Shown here piece after piece: positions 12,362 through 24,219 of a DNA stretch of 64,000 bases. The first letter of the stretch is position 1. Each line of letters begins with the position of its first letter. The stretch covers positions 19,341,613 through 19,405,612 of the forward strand of contig NC_087071.1 in NCBI RefSeq assembly GCF_963678635.1. Direction: 5' to 3'. Source of the stretch: Symsagittifera roscoffensis. Its lineage: Eukaryota; Xenacoelomorpha; Acoela; Convolutidae. A program made the position numbers and the translations under genes. The notes beneath the pieces are model-generated. The model was not told where the DNA came from, searched no databases, and was given only the letters and a program-made list of their open reading frames with translations.

Positions 12362-14663
12362 GGGTTAGTGATCATTGCAGAAGCTGAGATGGGCCGTGGT
12401 GATTTTTTGTCCGAAAAAAGTTGTCGTCACAAATTGGTAGTTTCCACAAGCTTCTGGTCTTGGCTACTGAAATTTCTTCAGTTTTGACATCTTTGAAAGA
12501 CACAGCGACCATTTTGTGGTTTTTATTGCGTCGTGGATATGCTGGCGGCTCATGGGAGTTCTGGGTTTCGTCTTTGGTTTTTATGTTACTGAAATATGTC
12601 TCTTTTGTGTTCATCCTTGATGCGATTTTTTGTGGTACAAGTTTTTTCATTTTCCAGGACAGTGTTTGGCTAGTTAAGAAATCTTGATGTGTTCATTGTT
12701 TTTCCATTCATCAATTCTACTGGGTTAGCGGCTTTTGCAGAAGCGGATTTGAGCTGTGGTGATTTTTGTCCGAAAAAAGTTGTCGTCACAAAATGGTGGT
12801 TTCCACTAGCTTCTGTTCTTGGCTACTGAAATTTCTTCAGTTTTGACATCTTTGAATTACACAGCGACAATTTTTTGGGTTTTGATGCGTTGTGGATATG
12901 CTGAAGGTTAATCAGAGTACTATTTTTTTAGTTTGAGTCTTTTTGTTTCTGAAATAAGTCAGTTTCTTTGTGTATCCTTGATGCGATCTTTTGTGGTACA
13001 AATTTTTTCATTTTTCAGGACATTGTGTGGCAGTTAAGTCATCTTGATGTTCAATGTTATTCCATTCATCAGTTCTACTCAGTTATTGATCGTTGCAGAT
13101 GTGGATTTGCGCTGTTGTGATTTTTGTCCGAAAAAAGTTGTCATCACAAATTGGTAATTTCCACTAGCTTCTGGTCTTGGCTACTGAAATTTTTTCAGTT
13201 TTGACATCTTTGAATTATACAGCGACAATTTTTTGAAATTTAATGCGTTATGGGTATGCTGATGATTAATCGGAGTACTAGTGTTTTAGTTTTAGTCTTT
13301 TTGTTTCTGAAAGAAGTCTTTTTTTGTGTTTATTCTTTTGTGGTACAAATTTTTTTCATTTTTCAGGACATTTTGTGGCAGTTAAGTAATCTTGATGTGT
13401 TTTTTGTTGTTCCATTCATCAATTCTACTGGGTAAGCGATCGTTGCAATAGCGGATTTTAGCTGTGGTGGTTTTTGTCCGAAAAAAGTTGTCATCACAAA
13501 TTGGTAGTTTCCACTAGCTTTTGGTCTCGGCTACTGAAATTTCTTCAGTTTTGACATCTTTGAATTACACAGCGACAATTTTTCGAGTTTTAATGCGTTT
13601 TGGGTATGCTGAAGTTAAATTGGAGCACTAGTTGTTTTAGTTTTAGTCTTTTCTTTCTGGAAAAAGTCGTTTTTTGTGTTTATCCTTTTGTGGTACAATA
13701 TGTTTTTTCGTTTTTCAGGACATTTTGTGGCAGTTAAGTAATCTTGATGTGTTTTTTGTTGTTCCATTCATCAGTTCTACTGGGTAAGCGATCGTTGCAA
13801 AAGCGGATTTTAGCTGTGGTGGTTTTTGTCCGAAAAAATTTGTCATCACAAAATAGTAGTTTCCACTAGCTTTTGGTTTTCATATCTGGCTGATATTATC
13901 AGTTTGATGTGCTCATTTGTATTCATTCATTCAATTCTTTTGGGTTAGTGGTCGTTGCACTAGTGAATTTGCGCTGGAGTGTTTTGTCTCAATAAAGTTA
14001 TCACAAATTGCTAGTTTCCACTAGCTTCTGGTCTTGTCTACTAAATGTTTCTTCAGTTTTCACATCTTTGAAATACACAGCGACGCTTTTTTGGATTGTT
14101 AATGCGTTGCGGATATTCTGGCGGCTCATAGGAGTTCTGGGTTTCGTCTTTGGTTTTTATGTTACTGAAATATGTCTTTTTTGTGTTCATCCTTGATGCG
14201 ATTTTTTGTGGTATAAGTTTTTTCATTTTCCAGGACAGTGTTTGGCTAGTTAAGAAATCTTGATGTGTTCATTGTTTTTCCATTCTTCAATTCTACTGGG
14301 TTAGCGATTGTTGCAGAAGTGGATTTGGGCTGTTGTGATTTTTTGTCCGAAAAAAGTTGTCATCACAAATTGGTAGTTTCCACTAGCTTCTGGTCTTGGC
14401 TACTTAAATTTCTTCAGTTTTGACATCTTTGAATCACACAGCGACAATTTTTTTGGGTTTTATTGCGTTGTGGGGTATGCTGAAGGTTAGTCGGAGTACT
14501 ACTTTTTTAGTAAATCTTTTTTGTTTCTGAAATAGGTCAATTTTTGTGTTTATCTTGACGTGATCTTTTGTGGTACAAATGTTTTTTCTTTTTTCAGGAC
14601 ATTGTGTGGCTAGTTAGGTCATCTTGATGTGTTCCTTGTTGTTCCATTCATCAGTTCTACTGG
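12362..14663 (+). repeat. 2.65-kb HOR, copy 3 (short by ~350 bp)
   Basis: A anchors are at 12658, 13019, 13367, 13719, 14234 and 14598, with the fusion at about 13883. It corresponds to copy 2 from 10060 onward at an offset of 2302 bp, so it lacks the first monomer of the HOR. That pattern fits unequal exchange out of register by one unit. After about 14663 it goes over into ordinary A units. Confidence 0.88.
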
Positions 14664-16788
14664 GTTAGCGATCGTTGCAGAAGCGGATTTGAGCTGTGGT
14701 GATTTTCTGTCCGAAAAAAAGTTGTCGTCACAAATTGGTAGTTTCCACTAGCTTCTGGTCTGGCTACTAAAAATTTCTTCAGTTTTGACATCTTTGAAAC
14801 ACACAGCGGCCATTTTTTGGTTTTTAATGCGTTGTGATAATGCTAAAGGCTCATCGGAGTACTAAATTTGTGATTTTGGTCTTGATGTTTCTGAAATATG
14901 TCATTTTTTGTGTTTATCCTTGATGCGATCTTTTGTGGTACAAATTTTTCAATTTTTCAGGACATTGTGTGGCTAGTTAGGTCATCTTGATGTGTTCCTT
15001 GTTGTTCCATTCATCAGTTCTACTGGGTTAGCGATCGTTGCAGAAGCGGATTTGAGCTGTGGTGATTTTCTGTCCGAAAAAAGTTGTCGTCACAGTACTG
15101 GCAATTTTTCTTTCTTTTTGGTCCTGACTACCAGACATCTCTTTAATAAACTTGAAAGACAGAGCTGCCTTTTTGATGTTGATAATGCCTTTTTCATTCG
15201 TTGATGTTACCTGGGAGTCCTTAATTTTTGATTTAATTTTTTGTTTCAGTGGAACCATGTCTTTTTATGTGTCAGTGATTCGTTTTTTCTCGTTACAAGT
15301 TTTTCCACTTTTGATCACAGTGTCTGGCTGAAGTTTTTCCAATTTTGATCTCAGTGTTTGACTGATATCATCATTTTGATTTTCTCATTTTTAATCATAT
15401 ATTCAATTCCTTTAGGGTAGTGGTCGTTGCTCTAGTGAACTTGCGCTGGAGTGTTTTTGTCTCATTGAAGTTATCACAAATTGCTAGTTTCCACTAGCTT
15501 CTGGTCTTGGTTACTGAATGTTTCTTCAGTTTTTATATCTTTGAAAAACACAGCAACGCTTTTTTTGGGGTGTTAAAGCGTTGTGGATATGCTGACGGTT
15601 TATTGGAGTTCTGGGTTTTGATTTTGGTTTTTATGTTAATGAAATATGTCTTTTTTGTGTTCATCCTTGATGCGATTTTTGTAGTACATATTTTTTCATT
15701 TTTCAGGACAGTGTGTGGCTAGTTAAGTCATCTTGATGTGTTCTTTGTTGTTCCATTCATCAATTCTACTGGGTTAGCGATTTGCAGCAGCCGATTTGCG
15801 ATGTGGTGAGTTTTTGTCCGAAAAAAGTTGTTGTCACAAATTGCTAGTTTCCACTAGATTCTGGTCTTGGCTACTGAATGTTTCTTCAGTTTTTACATCT
15901 TTGAATTACACAGCAACGCTTCTTTGGGTTGTTACTGCGTTGTGAATTTTCTGACGCTTCATTGGAGTTCTGGGTTTTGATTTTGGTTTTTATGTTGAGG
16001 AAATATGTCTTTTTTGTGATCATCCTTGATGCGACTTTTTGTTGTACTAATTTTTTTCATTTTTCAGGACATTGTGTGGCTAGTTAAGAAATCTTGATGT
16101 GTTCTTTGTTGTTCCATTCATCATTTCTACTGGGTTAGCGATATTGCAGAAGCCGATTTGCGATGTGGTGAGTTTTTGTCCGAAAAAAGTTGTTGTCACA
16201 AATTGGTAGTTTCCACTAGCTTCTCGTATTGGCTACTGAAAACTTCTTCAGTTTTGACATCTTTGAAATACACAGCGACAATTTTTGGGTTGCTAATTCA
16301 TTTTGCGTACGCTGACGGTTCATGGTAGTACTAAATTTTTCATTTTGGTCTTTATGTTTCTGAAATATGTCTTTTTTTGCGTTCATCCTTGATGCGATTG
16401 TTTGTGGTACAAATGTTTTCATTTTCCTGAACAGTGTGTGGCTAGTTAAGTAATCTTGATGTGTTCATTGTTTTTCCATCCATCAATTCTTCTGGGTTAG
16501 CGATCCTTGCAGAAGTGGATTTGCGCTGTGGTGTTTTTTTGTCCGAAAAAAGTTGTCGTCACAAATTGGTAGTTTCCACTAGCTTCTTGTCTTGGCTACT
16601 GAAATTTCTTCAGTTTTGACATCTTTGAATTACACAGCCGGTTTTTTTGGTTTTAATTCGTTGTGGTTATGCTGCAGGTTAATCAGAGTACTAATTTTTA
16701 GTTTTAGTCTTTTTGTTTCTGAAAAATGTCATTTTTTGTGTTCATCCTTGATGCGATCTTTTGTGGTACAAATTTTTTCATTTTTCAG
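14664..16788 (+). repeat. A units with the first full C unit
   Basis: A anchors are at 14961, 15707, 16068 and 16429. The C unit starts at 15094; its anchor is at 15313 and an imperfect second copy of the anchor sits 34 bp later at 15347. Units at 15707 and 16068 share the private core CCGATTTGCGATGTGG. The fused anchor GAACAGTG at 16429 recurs at 25700. Nothing other than repeat is seen. Confidence 0.85.
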
Positions 16789-19311
16789 GACTTTGTGGCT
16801 AGTTAAGTCATGTTGATGTGTTCATTGTTGTTCCATTCATCATTTCTACTGGGTTAGCGATCCTTGCAGAAGCGGATTTGAGCTGTGGTATTTTTTTGTC
16901 CGAAAAAAGTTGTCACAAATTGGTTAGTTTCCACTAGCTTCTGGTCTTGGCTACTGAAATTTCTTCAGTTTTGACATCTTTGAAATACACAGCGACGCTT
17001 TTTTGAATTGTTAATGCGTTGTGGATATGCTGGCGGTTAATGGGAGTTCTGGGTTTCGGTTTTGGTTTTCATGTTACTAAAATATGTCTTTTTTTGCGTT
17101 CATCCTTGATGCGATTGTTTGTGGTACAAATATTTTCATTTTCCAGAACAGTGTGTGGCTAGTTAAGGAAACTTGATGTGTTCATTGTTTTTCCATCCAT
17201 CAATTCTTCTGGGTTAGCGATCCTTGCAGAAGCGGATTTGAGCTGTGGTAATTTTTTGTCCGAAAAAAGTTGTCACAAATTGGTAGTTTCCACTAGCTTC
17301 TGGTCTTGGCTACTAAAATTTCTTCAATTTTGACATCTTTGAAATACACAGCGATACTTTTTTGAATTGTTATTGCGTTGTGGATATGCTGGCGGTTCAT
17401 GGGAGTTCTGGATTTTGGTTTTGGTTTTCATGTTACTAAAATATGTCTTTTTTGTGTTCATCCTTGATGCGATTTTTTGTAGTACAAATTTTTTCATTTT
17501 TTGGTTTGTTGATGCTTTGTGGGAATGCTGAAGGTTCATCGGAGTACTACGTTTTTGATTGTGGTGTTTTTGTTTATGAAATATGTCGTTTTTTGTGTTT
17601 ATCCTTGATGCGATCTTTTGTGGTACGAATTTTTTCATTTTCCAGGACAGTGTGTGGCTAGTTAAGAAATCGTAATGTGTTCATTGTTGTTTCATTTATC
17701 AATTCTACTGGGTTAGCGATCGTTGCAGAAGTGGATTTGCGCTGTGGTGATTTTTTGTCCGAAAAAGTTGTCGTCACAATTTGATAGATTCCACTAGCTT
17801 CTGGTCTTGGCTACTGAATGTTTCTTCAGTTTTGACATCTTTGAATTTTACAGCGGTTTTTCTCGTTGCCAGTTTTTCCACTTTTGATCAAAGTATCTGG
17901 CTGATATTATCATTTTGATGTGCTCTTTTTTCATTTATTCAATTCTACTGGGGTAGTGATTGTTGCACTAGCGAATTTGCGCAGGAGTGTTTTTGTTAAA
18001 GTTATCACAAAAACTTTAAGAAAAACATTGTTCATTGTTGTTCCATTCATCAGTTCTACTGGGTTAGCGATCGTTGCAGAAGCGGATTTGAGCTGTGTTA
18101 ATTTTTTGCCCGAAAAAAGTTGTCACAAATTGGTAGTTTCCACTAGCTTCTGGTCTTGGCTACTAAAATTTCTTCAATTTTGACATCTTTGAAATACACA
18201 GCGATACTTTTTTGAATTGTTATTGCGTTGTGGATATGCTGGCGGTTCATGGGAGTTCTGGATTTTGGTTTTGGTTTTCATGTTACTAAAAAATTTCTTT
18301 TTTGTGTTCATCTTTGATGCGATTTTTTTTGGTACAACTTTTTCATTTTTTGGTTTGTTGATGCGTTGTGGGAATGCTGAAGGTTCATCGGAGTACTAAT
18401 TTTTTGATTGTGGTTTTTTGTTTATGAAATATGTCATTTTTTGTGTTTATCCTTGATGCGATCTTTTGTGGTACAATTTTTTTCGTTCCCCAGGACAGTG
18501 TGTGGCTAGTTAAGAAATCGTAATGTGTTCATTGTTGTTCCATTTATCAATTCTACTGGGTTAGCGACCGTTGCAGAAGCGGATTTGCGCTGTGGTGATT
18601 TTTTGTCCGAAAAAGTTGTCTTAACAATTTGATAGATTCCACTAGCTTCTGGTCTTGGCTACTGAATGTTTCTTCAGTTTTGACATCTTTGAATTATTAG
18701 GCGGGTTTTCTCGTTACCAGTTTTTCCACTTTTGATCACAGTGTTTGGCTGATATTATCATTTTGATTTTCTCATTTTTTATCATATATTCAATTCCTTT
18801 GGGGTAGTGGTCGTTGCTCTAGTGAACTTGCGCTGGAGTGTTTTTGTCTCATTAAAGTTATCACAAATTGCTAGTTTCCACTAGCTTCTGGTCTTGGTTA
18901 CTGAATGTTTCTTCAGTTTTTATATCTTTGAAAAACACAGCAACGCTTTTTTGGGGTGTTAAAGCGTAGTGGAGATGCTGACCGTTTATTGGAGTTCTAG
19001 GTTTTGATTTTGGTTTTTATGTTAATGAAACATGTCTTTTTTGTGTTCATCCTTGATGCGATTTTTGTAGTACATATTTTTTCATTTTTCAGGACAGTGT
19101 GTGGCTAGTTAAGTCATCTTGATGTGTTCGTTGTTGTTCCATTCATCAGTTCTGCTAGGTTAGCGATCGTTGCAGAAGCGAATTTGCGCTGTGGTGACTT
19201 TTTGTCCGAAAAAAATTGTCGTCACAGTACTGGCAGTTTTTCTTTCTTTTTGGTCCTGACTACCAGACATCCCTTGAGTTTTTATAAAGTTGAAAGACAG
19301 AGCTGCCTTTT
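16789..19311 (+). repeat. 2524-bp HOR, copy 1
   Basis: Anchors in order: A 16789, A 17146, A 17646 (after a type P insert), C-type 17886 (type H unit), A 18494 (after a second P insert), C-type 18733 (H), A 19093. A shortened C tail near 17990-18025 is joined to an A head at AACTTTAAGAAAAACATTG. The copy ends inside a C unit at 19311, where GCTGCCTTTTT runs directly into GACTTTGTGGCTAG, the start of copy 2. Confidence 0.9.
17501..17645 (+). repeat. Representative partial A monomer (type P, ~145 bp)
   Basis: The T-rich tract of the preceding unit does not end in CAG here. It runs into TTTTTTGGTTTGTTGATGC, the middle of another A unit, so the first ~215 bp are missing. The result is a ~500-bp compound unit (anchors 17146 and 17646). 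The same fusion occurs near 18350, 20026, 20876, 26413, 26911 and 29081, always between the T-rich tract and GGTTTGTTGATGCG or a close variant. Confidence 0.85.
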
Positions 19312-21835
19312 TGACTTTGTGGCTAGTTAAGTCATGTTGATGTGTTCATTGTTGTTCCATTCATCATTTCTACTGGGTTAGCGATCCTTGCAGAAGCGGA
19401 TTTGAGCTGTGGTATTTTTTTGACCAAAAAAAGTTGTCACAAATTGGTTAGTTTCCACTAGCTTCTGGTCTTGGCTACTGAAATTTCTTCAGTTTTGACA
19501 TCTTTGAAATACACAGCGACGCTTTTTTGAATTGTTAATGCGTTGTGGATATGCTGGCGGTTAATGGGAGTTCTGGGTTTCGGTTTTGGTTTTCATGTTA
19601 CTAAAATATGTCTTTTTTTGCGTTCATCCTTGATGCGATTGTTTGTGGTACAAATATTTTCATTTTCCAGAACAGTGTGTGGCTAGTTAAGGAAACTTGA
19701 TGTGTTCATTGTTTTTCCATCCATCAATTCTTCTGGGTTAGCGATCCTTGCAGAAGCGGATTTGAGCTGTGGTAATTTTTTGTCCGAAAAAAGTTGTCAC
19801 AAATTGGTAGTTTCCACTAGCTTCTGGTCTTGGCTACTAAAATTTCTTCAATTTTGACATCTTTGAAATACACAGCGATACTTTTTTGAATTGTTATTGC
19901 GTTGTGGATATGCTGGCGGTTCATGGGAGTTCTGGATTTTGGTTTTGGTTTTCATGTTACTAAAATATGTCTTTTTTGTGTTCATCCTTGATGCGATTTT
20001 TTGTAGTACAAATTTTTTCATTTTTTGGTTTGTTGATGCTTTGTGGGAACGCTGAAGGTTCATCGGAGTACTACGTTTTTGATTGTGGTGTTTTTGTTTA
20101 TGAAATATGTCGTTTTTTGTGTTTATCCTTGATGCGATCTTTTGTGGTACGAATTTTTTCATTTTCCAGGACAGTGTGTGGCTAGTTAAGAAATCGTAAT
20201 GTGTTCATTGTTGTTTCATTTATCAATTCTACTGGGTTAGCGATCGTTGCAGAAGTGGATTTGCGCTGTGGTGATTTTTTGTCCGAAAAAGTTGTCGTCA
20301 CAATTTGATAGATTCCACTAGCTTCTGGTCTTGGCTACTGAATGTTTCTTCAGTTTTGACATCTTTGAATTTTACAGCGGTTTTTCTCGTTACCAGTTTT
20401 TCCACTTTTGATCAAAGTATCTGGCTGATATTATCATTTTGATGTGCTCTTTTTTCATTTATTCAATTCTACTGGGGTAGTGATTGTTGCACTAGCGAAT
20501 TTGCGCAGGAGTGTTTTTGTTAAAGTTATCACAAAAACTTTAAGAAAAACATTATTCATTGTTGTTCCATTCATCAGTTCTACTGGGTTAGCGATCGTTG
20601 CAGAAGCGGATTTGAGCTGTGTTAATTTTTTGCCCGAAAAAAGTTGTCACAAATTGGTAGTTTCCACTAGCTTCTGGTCTTGGCTACTAAAATTTCTTCA
20701 ATTTTGACATCTTTGAAATACACAGCGATACTTTTTTGAATTGTTATTGCGTTGTGGATATGCTGGCGGTTCATGGGAGTTCTGGATTTTGGTTTTGGTT
20801 TTCATGTTACTAAAATATGTCTTTTTTGTGTTCATCTTTGATGCGATTTTTTTTGGTACAAATTTTTTCATTTTTTGGTTTGTTGATGCGTTGTGGGAAT
20901 GCTGAAGGTTCATCGGAGTACTAATTTTTTGATTGTGGTTTTTTGTTTATGAAATATGTCATTTTTTGTGTTTATCCTTGATGCGATCTTTTGTGGTACA
21001 ATTTTTTTCGTTCCCCAGGACAGTGTGTGGCTAGTTAAGAAATCGTAATGTGTTCATTGTTGTTCATTTATCAATTCTACTGGGTTAGCGACCGTTGCAG
21101 AAGCGGATTTGCGCTGTGGTGATTTTTTGTCCGAAAAAGTTGTCTTAACAATTTGATAGATTCCACTAGCTTCTGGTCTTGGCTACTGAATGTTTCTTCA
21201 GTTTTGACATCTTTGAATTATTAGGCGGGTTTTCTCGTTACCAGTTTTTCCACTTTTGATCACAGTGTTTGGCTGATATTATCATTTTGATTTTCTCATT
21301 TTTAATCATATATTCAATTCCTTTGGGGTAGTGGTCGTTGCTCTAGTGAACTTGCGCTGGAGTGTTTTTGTCTCATTAAAGTTATCACAAATTGCTAGTT
21401 TCCACTAGCTTCTGGTCTTGGTTACTGAATGTTTCTTCAGTTTTTATATCTTTGAAAAACACAGCAACGCTTTTTTGGGGTGTTAAAGCGTTGTGGATAT
21501 GCTGACGGTTTATTGGAGTTCTGGGTTTTGATTTTGGTTTTTATGTTAATGAAACATGTCTTTTTTGTGTTCATCCTTGATGCGATTTTTGTAGTACATA
21601 TTTTTTCATTTTTCAGGACAGTGTGTGGCTAGTTAAGTCATCTTGATGTGTTCGTTGTTGTTCCATTCATCAGTTCTGCTAGGTTAGCGATCGTTGCAGA
21701 AGCAAATTTGCGCTGTGGTGACTTTTTGTCCGAAAAAAATTGTCGTCACAGTACTGGCAGTTTTTCTTTCTTTTTGGTCCTGACTACCAGACATCACTTG
21801 AGTTTTTATAAAGTTGAAAGACAGAGCTGCCTTTT
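19312..21835 (+). repeat. 2524-bp HOR, copy 2
   Basis: Anchors are at 19312, 19670, 20170, 20410 (H), 21019, 21258 (H) and 21617. Each lies 2523-2525 bp from its counterpart in copy 1. Private variants and both P inserts are shared, with few substitutions; for example, the open frames at 17324-17638 and 19848-20162 differ at one residue. Unlike copy 1, the C unit at the end continues past 21835 to full length. Confidence 0.92.
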
Positions 21836-23436
21836 TGATGTTGACAATGCCTTTTTCATTTGTTGATGTTACCTGGTAGTCCTTAATTTTTGATTTCAGT
21901 TTTTTTCAGTGGAACCATGTCTTTTTATGTGTCAGTGATGCGGTTTTTCTCGTTACAAGTTTTTCCACTTTTGATCACAGTGTCTGGCTGAAGTTTTTCC
22001 ACTTTTGATCACAGTGTCTGGCTGATATTATCATTTTGATGTGCTTATTTGTAATCATATTTTCAATTCCTTTAGGATAGTGGTCGTTCCTCTAGTGAAC
22101 TTGCGCTGGAGTGATTTTGTCTCATTAAAGTTATCAAAAATTGCTAGTTTCCACTAGCTTCTCGTCTTGGTTACTGAATGTTTCTTCAGTTTTTATATCT
22201 TTGAAAAACACAGCTACGCTTTTTTGGGGTGTTAAAGCGTTGTGGATATGCTGACGGTTTATTGGAGTTCTGGGTTTTGATTTTGGTTTTTATGTTAATG
22301 AAATATGTCTTTTTTGTGTTCATCCTTAATGCGATTTTTGTAGTACATATTTTTTCATTTTTCAGGACAGTGTGTGGCTAGTTAAGTCATCTTGATGTGT
22401 TCGTTGTTGTTCCATTCATCAGTTCTACTGGGTTAGCGATATTGCAGAAGCCGATTTGCGATGTGGTGAGTTTTTGTCCAAAAAAAATTGTCGTCACAGT
22501 ACTGGCAGTTTTTCTTTCTTTTTGGTCCTGACTACCAGACATCCCTTGAGTTTTTATAAATTTGAAAGACAGAGCTGCCTTTTTGATGTTGACAATGCCT
22601 TTTTCATTTGTTGATATTACCTGGTAGTCCTTAATTTTTGATTTCAGTTTTTTTCAGTGGAACCATGTCTTTTTATGTGTCAGTGATGCGGTTTTTCTCG
22701 TTACAAGTTTTTCCACTTTTGATCACAGTGTCTGGCTGATATTATCATTTTGATGTGCTTATTTGTAATCATATATTCAATTCCTTTAGGATAGTGGTCG
22801 TTCCTCTAGTGAACTTGCGCTGGAGTGATTTTGTCTCATTAAAGTTATCACAAATTGCTAGTTTCCACTAGATTCTGGTCTTGGCTACTGAATGTTTCTT
22901 CAGTTTTTACATCTTTGAATTACACAGCAACGCTTCTTTGGGTTGTTACTGCGTTGTGAATTTGCTGACGCTTCATTGGAGTTCTGGGTTTTGATTTTGG
23001 TTTTTATGTTCAGGAAATATGTCTTTTTTGTGATCATCCTTGATGCGACTTTTTGTTGTACTAATTTTTTTCATTTTTCAGGACATTGTGTGGCTAGTTA
23101 AGAAATCTTGATGTGTTCTTTGTTGTTCCATTCATCAATTCTACTGGGTTAGCGATATTGCAGAAGCCGATTTGCGATGTGGCGAGTTTTTGTCCGAAAA
23201 AAATTGTCGTCACAGTACTGGCAGTTTTTCTTTCTTTTTGGTCCTGACTACCAGATATCCCTTGAGTTTTTATAAATTTGAAAAACAGAGCTGCCTTTTT
23301 GATGTTGACAATGCCTTTTTCATTTGTTGATGTTACCTGGTAGTCCTTAATTTTTGATTTCAGTTTTTTTCAGTGGAACCATGTCTTTTCATGTGTCAGT
23401 GATGCGGTTTTTCTCGTTACAAGTTTTTCCACTTTT

Positions 23437-23504
23437 GATCACAGTGTCTGGCTGAAGTTTTTCCACTTTTGATCACAGTGTCTGGCTGATATTATCATTT
23501 TGAT
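23437..23504 (+). repeat. 34-bp tandem duplication at the C anchor
   Basis: The stretch GATCACAGTGTCTGGCTG plus AAGTTTTTCCACTTTT occurs twice in direct succession before the unit continues with ATATTATC. The same duplication is found at 21973-22040, 24190-24257 and 24942-25009, and in a diverged form at 15313-15380. It is absent at 22721 and in all C units after 25.3 kb. Confidence 0.88.
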
Positions 23505-23844
23505 GTGCTTATTTGTAATCATATATTCAATTCCTTTAGGATAGTGGTCGTTCCTCTAGTGAACTTGCGCTGGAGTGATTTTGTCTCATTAAAGTTATCA
23601 CAAATTGCTAGTTTCCACTAGATTCTGGTCTTGGCTACTGAATGTTTCTTCAGTTTTTACATCTTTGAATTACACAGCAACGCTTCTTTGGGTTGTTACT
23701 GCGTTGTGAATTTGCTGACGCTTCATTGGAGTTCTGGGTTTTGATTTTGGTTTTTATGTTCAGGAAATATGTTTTTTTTTGTGATCATCCTTGATGCGAC
23801 TTTTTGTTGTACTAATTTTTTTCATTTTTCAGGACATTGTGTGG

Positions 23845-24219
23845 CTAGTTAAGAAATCTTGATGTGTTCTTTGTTGTTCCATTCATCAATTCTACTGGGT
23901 TAGCGATATTGCAGAAGCCGATTTGCGATGTGGCGAGTTTTTGTCCGAAAAAAATTGTCGTCACAGTACTGGCAGTTTTTCTTTCTTTTTGGTCCTGACT
24001 ACCAGACATCCCTTGAGTTTTTATAAATTTGAAAGACAGAGCTGCCTTTTTGATGTTGACACTGCCTTTTTCATTTGTTGATGTTACCTGGTAGTCCTTA
24101 ATTTTTGATTTCAGTTTTTTTTTCAGTGGAACCATGTCTTTTTCTGTGTCAGTGATGCGGTTTTTCTCGTTACAAGTTTTTCCACTTTTGATCACAGTGT
24201 CTGGCTGAAGTTTTTCCAC
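23845..24219 (-). other. Longest open frame (124 aa) across a C unit and an A head; probably non-coding
   Basis: It begins with MEKLQPDTVIKSGKTCNEK in the 34-bp duplication of the C anchor and crosses the C body (Lys-rich, with FKFIKTQGMSGSQDQKERK). It ends in the A head with NTSRFLN. The sister dimers at 22.4-25.3 kb do not keep this frame intact over the same length, so conservation does not support a gene. No known family is recognised. Confidence 0.72.

Noticed and set aside
17324-17638. Minus-strand 104-residue frame present twice (also 19848-20162) and in a related form at 26236-26550
   Set aside because: It is copied because the 2524-bp HOR is copied. It spans the P-insert fusion and changes frame relative to ordinary A units, so the repetition is not evidence of protein conservation.
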